From Onstottus_B arcticum (GTDB lineage Bacteria; Acidobacteriota; Blastocatellia; UBA7656), in contig JBBPIE010000011.1 in NCBI GenBank assembly GCA_038040485.1, positions 109,237 through 173,236 of the forward strand: 64,000 bases of DNA, read 5' to 3'. The notes beneath the pieces were generated by a model that saw only the letters and a program-made list of their open reading frames with translations, was not told the origin of the DNA and did no database searches. Positions 58,568-64,000 of this stretch are shown one piece after another. The translations under genes were made by a program, and so were the position numbers. How positions within the stretch are numbered: position 1 is the stretch's first letter; each line of letters begins with the position of its first letter.

Positions 58568-60250
58568 ATGCAAGCAACCGACTTCCAAAGCCTGATGCGC
58601 CAGGCGTCGCAGTTCCTCATGCCCGAAGGCATCCTCACGCTGTTTGCCTGCGCGGCGCTGGTGCTCGACGTGATGCTTCCCCGCCATCGCAAACGCATGG
58701 TAGCCTGGGTGAGCCTCGCTGGCGTTGGCTTCACCGCCGTCTCGCTCTGGATCCTCTACAGCAACATCGTCTCCAAGGGAACGCCCCGCACAGCGTTCTT
58801 TGACATGATTGTCCTCGACAGCTATGCCGTCGTCTTCAAGACTATCTTCCTGATTGGCGCGGGCCTATCGATTCTGCTGTCGGTCAAATACCTCGACACC
58901 GAAGACGAACAGCACGGCGAGTATTACTCGCTTATGCTCTTCTCGGTCATAGGCATGATGTTCATGGCTTCGGGCGTAGACCTGCTGATGCTGTTTATCG
59001 GGCTCGAGCTGATGGCGATCTCGGTCTACATCCTGGTCGGCTATCTGCGGCGCGACAAGAAATCAAACGAAGCGTCGATGAAGTACTTCCTGCTCGGCGC
59101 GTTCTCGTCGGGCGTGTTGTTGTACGGCATCTCGATGATCTATGGGCTGACCGGCTCGACTAATCTTGCAACCATCGCAGGAGCCATACCCAAGGTCATG
59201 ATTGTCGAGGTGATCAAGAACGCCAACAACACCGAAACCATTGTTGATCTGCGCTATCTTCTGTTGATGTCGATGATCCTGATGGCCGTGGGCATGTTCT
59301 TCAAGGTCGCCGCGGTTCCGTTTCACATGTGGGCTCCTGACGCATACGAAGGCGCGCCCACTTCGATCACCGCTTTCATGTCGGTAGCGGTCAAGGCAGC
59401 GAGCTTTGCGATGTTCGGACGGCTGTTCCTCTATGCGTTGCCCGATATGCGCGCTGAAATCGTTGGGGATCCCTCGCGCAACATCATCGGGTTGCCAGGT
59501 TGGGCCGTCTTGCTGGGAGTGGTGTCGGCGATCACGATGGTCTGGGGCAATCTCGGCGCGCTTACTCAGAACAACACCAAGCGGCTGCTCGCCTACTCGT
59601 CGATCTCGCACGCCGGCTACGTCCTGCTGGGATTGATAGCCGGGAATCAGACAGGCTACACCGGCTTCATAATCTATCTGTTTATCTACTCGGTCATGAA
59701 CCTGGGCGTGTTCGGCTGCCTGATCGCGTTGAGGCGGCGCGGGATCGCCGGTGACCGTATTGAAGACCTGAACGGGCTGATCAAGAAAGCACCCGGGCTT
59801 ACGGTGCTGATGACGATCTTCCTGCTTTCGCTTGGAGGCATCCCGCCGACCGCCGGTTTTATTGGCAAGTTCTATCTCTTCGCGGGATTGATCGAGGCCG
59901 GCAACGTGTGGCTGGTGCGCCTCGCGATCCTTGCAGTGCTGATGAGCGCGGTGTCGTTGTACTACTACATCCGATTCATCAAGGCTATGTACATCGATGC
60001 CGAGACCGAACCTGAACCCATCAAGCTCGGTCCGTCGCTTCAAGTCGCGTTGGGGATTGCAGCGGTGTTAGTGATCTACATCGGGATCTTCCCGCAGCGT
60101 TTGATCTCGCTGACTCAGAAAGCGGCTACGGCATCGGGGCTGAAGGTGCACACGTATGGGCAGAAGCCGGCGGCCGCTTCGGGTCAACCTGCCGGTCAGC
60201 CGGGAATTCCGGGCCAGCCTGATCGCCCGCCCGCTCCACCGCCTCGGTGA
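58568..60250 (+). CDS. nuoN: NADH-quinone oxidoreductase subunit N
   Basis: 560 residues including a Pro/Gly/Gln-rich tail of about 45 (PAGQPGIPGQPDRPPAPPPR). Core: LELMAISVYILVGYLRRDKKSNEASMKYFLLGAFSSG, PFHMWAPDAYEGAPTSITAFMS, and NTKRLLAYSSISHAGYVLLG. About 14 helices. It closes the nuo block. Confidence 0.97.
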   Translation: MQATDFQSLMRQASQFLMPEGILTLFACAALVLDVMLPRHRKRMVAWVSLAGVGFTAVSLWILYSNIVSKGTPRTAFFDMIVLDSYAVVFKTIFLIGAGLSILLSVKYLDTEDEQHGEYYSLMLFSVIGMMFMASGVDLLMLFIGLELMAISVYILVGYLRRDKKSNEASMKYFLLGAFSSGVLLYGISMIYGLTGSTNLATIAGAIPKVMIVEVIKNANNTETIVDLRYLLLMSMILMAVGMFFKVAAVPFHMWAPDAYEGAPTSITAFMSVAVKAASFAMFGRLFLYALPDMRAEIVGDPSRNIIGLPGWAVLLGVVSAITMVWGNLGALTQNNTKRLLAYSSISHAGYVLLGLIAGNQTGYTGFIIYLFIYSVMNLGVFGCLIALRRRGIAGDRIEDLNGLIKKAPGLTVLMTIFLLSLGGIPPTAGFIGKFYLFAGLIEAGNVWLVRLAILAVLMSAVSLYYYIRFIKAMYIDAETEPEPIKLGPSLQVALGIAAVLVIYIGIFPQRLISLTQKAATASGLKVHTYGQKPAAASGQPAGQPGIPGQPDRPPAPPPR

Positions 60251-60254
60251 TCGT

Positions 60255-60572
60255 ATGCCTTCGAATGAGAACAACCATTCGGATCAAGACAGCTCTCCGG
60301 ACGCCAGCGAGCCGAACGCGCCTGCCAATCAGAGCCAGCCCTCCAATCAAGAACAAACCACCGACAACATGAGTTGGCGTCAGGCAATGACCACCGTCGG
60401 ATTAGCGCTTGCGATTCCGTGGATGATCGGCGTGCCCACGCTGATCGGCTGGTGGATTGATAAGAAGTACGCGACCGCGCCGGTGTGGTTTATCGTCGGG
60501 CTTGTGGCAGGACTTGTGAGCACGGCAGTAGACATCGTTCGGCTTCTGCGTCGCTTCGGCCAGTTCAAATGA
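60255..60572 (+). CDS. AtpZ/AtpI-like membrane protein
   Basis: 105 residues from ATG 60255, right after nuoN. A Ser/Asn/Gln-rich first half is followed by two transmembrane helices: MTTVGLALAIPWMIGVPTLIGWWIDKKYAT and FIVGLVAGLVSTAVDIVRLLRRF. That matches the F1Fo assembly or Mg-transport protein family AtpZ/AtpI, normally found in the ATP synthase operon. Here it is attached to complex I. Confidence 0.75.
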   Translation: MPSNENNHSDQDSSPDASEPNAPANQSQPSNQEQTTDNMSWRQAMTTVGLALAIPWMIGVPTLIGWWIDKKYATAPVWFIVGLVAGLVSTAVDIVRLLRRFGQFK

Positions 60573-60649
60573 AAAAGGAGAACCGGCGCTCACAGCGAGC
60601 GCCGGATAAAACATCCACTGCCGCGGCTCGAGTTCGAGCCGCCAACAAC

Positions 60650-61198
60650 TCAAGCGACGCCGGTCCTGACGTCATCCAGAAACAAGTACTTGCGCCACTC
60701 GAGACGAGACTCCGCCGCGTGCCGCAATGCGACTCGCTCGATGCCGTAAGTCAGCGCGCTGGGATTCGACAACAGCGGCATGCGAGCCTCCTCAGGCGTG
60801 CGGTTTCCCTTACGCTGATTGCACGCAAAGCACGCGGCGCACAGGTTCTCAGGCACAGTCCTGCCGCCCCGCGAACGTGGGATGATGTGATCGACCGTCA
60901 GATCGAACCCCGTACCCTTCAAGCCGCAGTACTGACAACGGTGACCGTCGCGGATCAGGATGCGAGTTCGTTTGGTGCTTGCGCGCCCCTGGCGCCCGCG
61001 CACGTCGATGTACTCGATCAACCGAATAACGCCGGGCGCGGGAAAGACAAAATGCTGCGACCGGAGCACGCGATTGCCGTCCAACTCGACGACTTCCGCC
61101 GATCCTTTCCAAACCAATCGCACGGCCCGCGGAATGTTGACGATTCCAAGCGCTTCATACGATGCGTTCAGCAATAGCACTTTTCTTGTTAGTGTCAT
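60650..61198 (-). CDS. HNH endonuclease
   Basis: 182 residues from ATG 61198 (MTLTRKVLLLNASYEALGIV); an upstream extension lies in repeat DNA. The HNH fold shows CQYCG, TVDHIIPRSRGG and the second zinc pair in CAACFACNQRKGNRTPEEARM. The N-terminal half (VLLLNASYEALG, LVWKGSAEVV) is typical of the bacterial HNH family found widely outside mobile elements and probably active in DNA repair or defence. It is monocistronic, at the right edge of the nuo block. Confidence 0.88.
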   Translation of the reverse strand: MTLTRKVLLLNASYEALGIVNIPRAVRLVWKGSAEVVELDGNRVLRSQHFVFPAPGVIRLIEYIDVRGRQGRASTKRTRILIRDGHRCQYCGLKGTGFDLTVDHIIPRSRGGRTVPENLCAACFACNQRKGNRTPEEARMPLLSNPSALTYGIERVALRHAAESRLEWRKYLFLDDVRTGVA

Positions 61199-61205
61199 AC
61201 AACCC

Positions 61206-61365
61206 CGAGAATTGAGGATCGAGAATCGAGGATCGAAGGTAGCAGGTGGACGCTCTGAGGTAGGCAATGGCTCAGTCTCCTGCGATCCTCTATTCTCTAT
61301 CCTCTATTCTCTATCCTCTTTCCTCCATCCTCTATCCTCGATCCTCGATCTGCCATCATCGCCCT
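61206..61365. repeat. Inverted word repeat at the start of the tRNA array
   Basis: Left arm: GAGGATCGAGAATCGAGGATCG words. Right arm: CTCTATTCTCTATCC, then CCTCTATCCTCGATCCTCG. Each arm repeats a 7-8-base word and the arms are complementary. Repeats of the same plan separate many of the following tRNA genes. Confidence 0.8.
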
Positions 61366-61375
61366 ACGCAATCAA

Positions 61376-61449
61376 TAGTCGGGGAAGGAGTCGAACCTTC
61401 GACATCCGGTTTGTAGGACCGGCGCTCTGACCAACTGAGCTACCCGACC
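61376..61449 (-). tRNA. tRNA-Val (UAC), irregular anticodon loop
   Basis: A cloverleaf with acceptor GGTCGGG/CCCGACT, D arm GCTC..GAGC and T arm GAAGG-TTCGACT-CCTTC. The anticodon stem CCGGT/ACCGG encloses CCTACAA, so the anticodon is TAC with C at position 33 in place of the near-universal U. A73, no CCA encoded. Confidence 0.8.
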
Positions 61450-61454
61450 ATCAG

Positions 61455-61526
61455 AGCCTCGTGTGAGAGTCGAACTCACGCCATCGGTTTGGAAGACCGG
61501 GGTCATAGCCGCTAGACCAACGAGGC
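61455..61526 (-). tRNA. tRNA-Gly (UCC)
   Basis: Acceptor GCCTCGT/ACGAGGC with discriminator T73, T arm GTGAG-TTCGACT-CTCAC and anticodon loop CTTCCAA. The anticodon stem has one mismatch (27-43, C-A). Its body is closely related to the tRNA-Thr that follows at 61599. Confidence 0.8.
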
Positions 61527-61530
61527 GTAC

Positions 61531-61591
61531 TGTTCAGAGTCCAAGCTTCAGCTTGCGAGTGCACGGCAGCCTGAAGGCTGAACTCTGAACA
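61531..61591. repeat. Inverted repeat between two tRNA genes
   Basis: TGTTCAGAGT (61531-61540) pairs with ACTCTGAACA (61582-61591). Inside, AAGCTTCAGCTT and AGCCTGAAGGCT form further hairpins. Confidence 0.8.
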
Positions 61592-61598
61592 TCTCAAG

Positions 61599-61671
61599 AG
61601 CTTCGTGCTGGATTCGAACCAGCGCTACCGGTTTACAAGACCGGCGTCATCACCAACTAGACCAACGAAGC
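61599..61671 (-). tRNA. tRNA-Thr (UGU)
   Basis: Acceptor GCTTCGT/ACGAAGC, T73, anticodon stem CCGGT/ACCGG around CTTGTAA (anticodon TGT, U33 present) and T arm GCTGG-TTCGAAT-CCAGC. All stems pair perfectly or nearly so. No CCA encoded. Confidence 0.9.
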
Positions 61672-61675
61672 AAGG

Positions 61676-61751
61676 TGACTCCGGCGAGACTCGAACTCGC
61701 GGCCTTCGCTTTCGTAGAGCGACGCTCTTGATCCATCTGAGCTACGGAGCC
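61676..61751 (-). tRNA. tRNA-Arg (ACG)
   Basis: Acceptor GGCTCCG/CGGAGTC, D arm GCTC..GAGC, anticodon stem TCGCT/AGCGA around CTACGAA (anticodon ACG, normally edited to ICG by TadA), T arm GCGAG-TTCGAGT-CTCGC, A73. It lies 4 bp from the tRNA-Thr. Confidence 0.9.
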
Positions 61752-61767
61752 TAAACCGATCGCGAAT

Positions 61768-61836
61768 GTCGAATCTCGAATTGCGAATCTCTCTCGCACC
61801 TGATCGATTCGAGATTCGCAATTCGAGATTCGCATT
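61768..61836. repeat. Inverted word repeat in the tRNA array
   Basis: GCGAATGTCGAATCTCGAATTGCG on the left pairs with CGAGATTCGCAATTCGAGATTCGC on the right. Both arms consist of a repeated TCGAATCTCGAATT-type word. Confidence 0.8.
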
Positions 61837-61842
61837 CATTCT

Positions 61843-61918
61843 TGGTGGTTGAGGCCGGATTCGAACCGGCTGCCTCTGGAGCTTCACACCAGCGCTCTTC
61901 CTAATGAGCTTCCCAACC
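61843..61918 (-). tRNA. tRNA-Phe (GAA)
   Basis: Acceptor GGTTGGG/CTCAACC, A73, then CCA in the DNA. The anticodon loop GTGAAGC gives GAA with U33; the stem CTGGT/TCCAG has a T-T mismatch at 31-39. T arm GCCGG-TTCGAAT-CCGGC. Lies between two word repeats. Confidence 0.8.
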
Positions 61919-61921
61919 GTG

Positions 61922-62030
61922 ATTCGAGGTTCGAGGGTTGAGGATCGAGGATGGACGATTCGAGCATCGGCCTCCTCAGTCTTTCTATCCTCCATCCTCC
62001 ATCCTCCATCCTCCATCCTCTATCTTCGGC
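61922..62030. repeat. Inverted word repeat between tRNA-Phe and the RNA ligase gene
   Basis: The left arm GATTCGAGGTTCGAGGGTTGAGGATCGAGGATG is matched by the right arm CCTCCATCCTCCATCCTCC. The right arm is a near-perfect tandem of the 7-mer ATCCTCC, followed by CTCTATCTTC. Confidence 0.8.
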
Positions 62031-62048
62031 ATGGAACGGAAGCGCGCA

Positions 62049-62795
62049 TCACGGCCGCCAGTTCCACACTGCTTCATTGCCGGACATCTCCGGCAAGTAA
62101 ACTCCATCAACCTTGTCGCGGCGGACGAACTTCGCCAGGAAGTCCACCTCACAGCGACGCTCGCTTCCGCGCCTTTCGTTCGCCAACCGATTTCGCTCGA
62201 CGCGCCAAACTGCGCCTTCCACCTTATCCAGCGCGCCGTGAAACCCGAACTCACCGAGCTGCCGCAGGGCTTCCTCGATGCTCAGCGGCCCTCCCCGGTG
62301 AATTACGGCCGGCGTGATGAACCCGGCGGAATTGACTCGCGACACCAGTTCGTCGTAAATCGCGCGGCGGCTCCCAGTCATCAAGTCGAACACTACGAAC
62401 GGCTCGTGCTTCAACGAGTAGCGAGTGCCGTGCGCTTGCATCAACCACTCCCCACACAAACGCTCGCCGTCTTTCAGCACAAGCATGAAGCGATCTTGAT
62501 TCGCATAAACCCACTCCGCGAATCTCCAGTGCTGCTCGTAAGGCGAACTGCCGGCCACGTAGCCCGCCCGCGACAGCGGAAAAAGCATGCCATCAAGCCT
62601 TGCAACCGCGACGTTCGATCCATCCAGCTTCTCTTGAACGACGACCGAGTCGTGACGGTCACGAAGCTTCTCAGTCGCGATGCGCTTCTGACCCTCGTGG
62701 CACTTGTGATCGCCGGGGCCCATTCGCGAGCCGGGCAGATGCGCGATGTGACCGTAGCTCTTACCGCCAAGCGGCTTTCTGTTTTCTAAGTTCAT
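62049..62795 (-). CDS. RNA ligase (nucleotidyltransferase superfamily) inside tRNA array
   Basis: 248 residues; ATG 62795 is preceded by GGTGAAGGAGAC. The nucleotidyltransferase motifs are visible in order: motif I EKLDGSN with the adenylated Lys at about residue 56, motif III in FVVFDLMTG, motif IV in VEGAVWRVER, and motif V in VDFLAKFVRRD. The family joins nicked RNA ends using ATP; relatives include T4 Rnl2-type ligases. An N-terminal GPGDHKCHEGQKRIATEKLRDRHD block is shared by bacterial stand-alone members. It sits between tRNA-Phe and the remaining tRNAs, same strand, so it is probably co-transcribed with them. The likely substrate is cleaved tRNA, an inference from location. Confidence 0.85.
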   Translation of the reverse strand: MNLENRKPLGGKSYGHIAHLPGSRMGPGDHKCHEGQKRIATEKLRDRHDSVVVQEKLDGSNVAVARLDGMLFPLSRAGYVAGSSPYEQHWRFAEWVYANQDRFMLVLKDGERLCGEWLMQAHGTRYSLKHEPFVVFDLMTGSRRAIYDELVSRVNSAGFITPAVIHRGGPLSIEEALRQLGEFGFHGALDKVEGAVWRVERNRLANERRGSERRCEVDFLAKFVRRDKVDGVYLPEMSGNEAVWNWRP

Positions 62796-62871
62796 CGCTG
62801 CGTCTCCTTCACCGCAAGCGTTTGTTTCCGCCTTCGATGCACTGTCTTCGATCTCGAATCCTCAATCCTGG

Positions 62872-62943
62872 AGCCCGCGACGAGATTTGAACTCGCATAA
62901 GACCCTCACCGCGGGTGTTGCTCTTCCGTTGAGCTACGCGGGC
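62872..62943 (-). tRNA. tRNA gene, tentatively Thr (GGU), degenerate anticodon arm
   Basis: Acceptor GCCCGCG/CGCGGGC is perfect, T73, T arm GCGAG-TTCAAAT-CTCGT, D arm GCTC..GAGC. The anticodon region is irregular: only ACCC/GGGT pair, around GCGGTGA, giving GGT with C33 and G37. An alternative frame would read CGG (Pro). The isotype is uncertain. Confidence 0.6.
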
Positions 62944-63050
62944 TCTTGCTCAAACAGCATCTTCCGGCGGTGCTTGGCAGTGCGCACTTCGGTAGCTTGA
63001 CTCCGCACAACCCAAAGCCGCGCGCAAAGAGCTTGCCTGATTCGATATGA

Positions 63051-63123
63051 TGGAGCGCTAGGGAATCGAACCCTACTCACCTTGCTTGCAGGGCAAAGTC
63101 GCCACCTTGGTACATGGCGCCCC
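63051..63123 (-). tRNA. tRNA-Ala (UGC), C33 and odd D arm
   Basis: Acceptor GGGGCGC/GCGCTCC contains the G3-U70 pair that marks alanine tRNAs, with A73. The anticodon stem TTTGC/GCAAG encloses CCTGCAA: anticodon TGC with C33. The D arm does not form a normal stem (TGTA..CGA). T arm AGGG-TTCGATT-CCCT. The Cys reading (GCA) would break the anticodon stem. Confidence 0.65.
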
Positions 63124-63131
63124 ATTTCAAG

Positions 63132-63204
63132 TCGGGGTCCCGAGAGTCGAACTCGGACTCTCCTGCTCCCAAGGCAGGCGGCTTCCCATCAAGCCTTGAC
63201 CCCG
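63132..63204 (-). tRNA. tRNA-Pro (UGG)
   Basis: Acceptor CGGGGTC/GACCCCG with the C1-G72 pair of proline tRNAs, A73, anticodon loop CTTGGGA in stem CCTGC/GCAGG, and D arm GGCT..AGCC. All stems pair. No CCA encoded. Confidence 0.92.
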
Positions 63205-63206
63205 AA

Positions 63207-63283
63207 TGGCTGAGGCGGCAGGACTCGAACCTGCGCATGGTCTGGTTAACAACCAGGTGCCTTACCAGCTTGGCTACGCCTCA
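63207..63283 (-). tRNA. tRNA-Asn (GUU)
   Basis: Acceptor TGAGGCG/CGCCTCA with G73 and CCA encoded. Anticodon loop TTGTTAA in CCTGG/CCAGA (one mismatch at 27-43). D arm GCC..GGC. T arm GCAGG-TTCGAGT-CCTGC. Confidence 0.85.
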
Positions 63284-63289
63284 TCGATC

Positions 63290-63365
63290 TGGTGGCTCGA
63301 GGCGGAATCGAACCGCCGCCCTCACCCTTATGAGGGGTGCGCTCTGCCTTCTGAGCTATCGAGCC
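63290..63365 (-). tRNA. tRNA-Met (CAU), elongator type
   Basis: Acceptor GGCTCGA/TCGAGCC with A73 and CCA encoded; 1-72 is paired, and the anticodon stem is CACCC/GGGTG, so it lacks the initiator features. The loop is CTCATAA. An Ile tRNA with lysidine-modified CAU is the alternative. Confidence 0.85.
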
Positions 63366-63456
63366 TTCCGATTGCGGATTGCGGATCTCGGATTGCGGAT
63401 TGGGCTTCGTCGCCTGCCACGGCTCCGTACCCAATCCGCAATCCGCAATCCTCAAT
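63366..63456. repeat. Inverted word repeat in the tRNA array
   Basis: Left arm GATTGCGGATTGCGGATCTCGG, right arm CCAATCCGCAATCCGCAATCC, both tandem copies of GATTGCG and its complement. Confidence 0.85.
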
Positions 63457-63459
63457 TCC

Positions 63460-63535
63460 TGGTGGGCCGCGTGGGAGTCGAACCCACTACCTCTCGATTA
63501 AAAGTCGAGAACTCATCCTGATGAGCTTCCGGCCC
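63460..63535 (-). tRNA. tRNA-Lys (UUU)
   Basis: Acceptor GGGCCGG with GCGGCCC (7-66 is a G-G mismatch), A73 and CCA encoded. Anticodon stem CTCGA/TCGAG around CTTTTAA; T arm GTGGG-TTCGACT-CCCAC. Confidence 0.85.
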
Positions 63536-63539
63536 AACT

Positions 63540-63622
63540 CGATTTTGGATTTTGGATCTTAGATTTTGGATTAGTGGCGCCTTTCCGCAATCCAAAATCC
63601 GAAATCCCCAATCCAAAATCGT
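63540..63622. repeat. Inverted word repeat, TTTTGGA type
   Basis: Left arm GATTTTGGATTTTGGATC, right arm TCCAAAATCCGAAATCCCCA. Same word as at 7903-7980, 55 kb away, and as at 63717-63801. Confidence 0.85.
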
Positions 63623-63625
63623 CAA

Positions 63626-63715
63626 TGCTCCGGCCGAGACTCGAACTCGGATCACGCACTGATCTGGTGCTTGCAGGGTATAAGCCTGCCGCTCTGCCAA
63701 TTGAGCTACCGGAGC
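63626..63715 (-). tRNA. tRNA with anticodon UAU (Ile) and long variable arm
   Basis: A 90-nt cloverleaf: acceptor GCTCCGG/CCGGAGC (perfect), D arm GCTC..GAGC, anticodon stem GCAGG/CCTGC around CTTATAC (UAU), T arm CCGAG-TTCGAGT-CTCGG, A73. Between the anticodon and T arms are 22 nt containing a GCAC/GTGC hairpin. A long variable arm is normal for Leu, Ser and Tyr, not for an Ile anticodon. Confidence 0.75.
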
Positions 63716-63716
63716 C

Positions 63717-63801
63717 TCCGATTGCGGATCTTGGATTTTCGATTTTGGATTAGTGGCGCCTTTCGGCAATCCAAAATCCAAAATCCCCAATCCAAAATTC
63801 T
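63717..63801. repeat. Inverted word repeat, TTTTGGA / GATTGCG type
   Basis: Left arm GATTGCGGATCTTGGATTTTCG, right arm GGCAATCCAAAATCCAAAATCC, with the loop GTGGCGCC also found in the repeat at 63540. Confidence 0.85.
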
Positions 63802-63804
63802 CAT

Positions 63805-63855
63805 GCTCTCCTCCCAGGTTTAAGAAACCTGTGCTTCGCCATCAAAGCTTCGAGC
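63805..63855 (-). pseudogene. Truncated tRNA-like unit, anticodon CUU (Lys), no T arm
   Basis: A D arm GCTT..AAGC and a perfect anticodon arm CAGGT-TTCTTAA-ACCTG are present. After it only GGGAGGA precedes GAGC, which pairs with the 5' GCTC in a 4-bp acceptor. There is no T arm. It is either a deletion remnant of a tRNA-Lys or an unusual armless tRNA. Confidence 0.5.
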
Positions 63856-63860
63856 GCAAG

Positions 63861-63934
63861 TGCTGGCGGCAGGATTTGAACCCGCGTTGACTGCTTTAGA
63901 AGAGCAGCGCCTCGATCCGCTCGGCCACGCCAGC
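63861..63934 (-). tRNA. tRNA-Arg (UCU)
   Basis: Acceptor GCTGGCG/CGCCAGC, A73. D arm GCC..GGC with a long loop; anticodon stem CTGCT/AGCAG around CTTCTAA; T arm GCGGG-TTCAAAT-CCTGC. No CCA encoded. Confidence 0.9.
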
Positions 63935-63949
63935 ATTCAAACAATTCAG

Positions 63950-64000
63950 CGGGATCGACGAGATTCGAACTCGCGTAGTCTTGATCGACAATCAAGTGCC
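63950..64000 (-). tRNA. tRNA-Asp (GUC), 5' part outside window
   Basis: Visible are the anticodon arm CTTGA-TTGTCGA-TCAAG, T arm GCGAG-TTCGAAT-CTCGT, the 3' acceptor strand CGATCCC and G73, the Asp discriminator. The array therefore continues past the window. Confidence 0.85.

Noticed and set aside
59063..60043. A 326-codon minus-strand frame opposite nuoN
   Set aside because: His/Arg/Asp-rich antisense frame of a membrane protein gene, a common artefact in GC-rich DNA.
61206..63801. Possible CRISPR array because of many short repeats in a row
   Set aside because: Repeats are 7-8-base words without spacers of constant length, the units between them are tRNA genes, and no cas gene is present.

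Overview
The window looks like a chromosomal piece of an uncultured Acidobacteriota member, probably class Blastocatellia; this is an inference. The support is a GC-rich genome with an rplM-rpsI-rpsB-tsf-pyrH-frr block, Planctomycete-type DUF1549/DUF1553 and DUF1501 genes, large secreted VCBS-repeat proteins and many palindromic intergenic repeats. A 100-base run of N at 17286-17385 shows it is a scaffold, and the gap lies inside a tandem-repeat gene.

Layout. 1-6.8 kb: the end of a secreted S9 peptidase, a trypsin-like protease with a small pro-domain-like partner, a CarD-like regulator, an RRM protein, a secreted SH3-like protein and galE. 7.0-11.5 kb: the translation block rplM, rpsI, rpsB, tsf, pyrH, frr, with a strong promoter before rplM and a terminator after tsf. 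11.7-16.6 kb: tsaE and nnr, a sigma-factor-like protein and a frameshifted gene. 17.0-23.7 kb: one giant secreted protein with 21 VCBS/FG-GAP repeats, two BACON-like domains and a gingipain-type C25 peptidase. 23.8-29.8 kb: a DUF1501 / cytochrome-DUF1549-DUF1553 pair, then a secreted beta-propeller. 30.1-39.7 kb: a defence island with a CBS-HEPN protein, a PLD-SNF2 helicase, an Eco57I-type methylase, an unknown overlapping small gene, a DUF4258/DUF2283 pair and a broken ImmA/IrrE-type gene.

39.7-46.3 kb: central metabolism, with atpC, pckA, pgm and gpmA on the plus strand and atpD on the minus strand. 46.6-48.4 kb: an XRE regulator, a LuxR regulator and an orphan PqqD-like protein. 48.6-48.8 kb: a candidate structured RNA behind a good sigma-70 promoter. 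49.2-60.6 kb: nuoC-D-H-I-J-K-L-M-N followed by an AtpZ/AtpI-like gene. NuoA, B, E, F and G are not here. 60.6-61.2 kb: an HNH endonuclease.

61.4-64.0 kb, the most striking part: at least 14 tRNA genes plus one truncated tRNA-like unit, all on the minus strand. They are packed between short inverted repeats and interrupted by a gene for an RNA ligase. Several of these tRNAs are irregular (C33 in place of U33, a UAU-anticodon tRNA with a long variable arm, a unit without a T arm). This resembles the accessory tRNA arrays of phages and some bacteria, and the embedded ligase suggests a tRNA repair or replacement cassette. The array runs out of the window.
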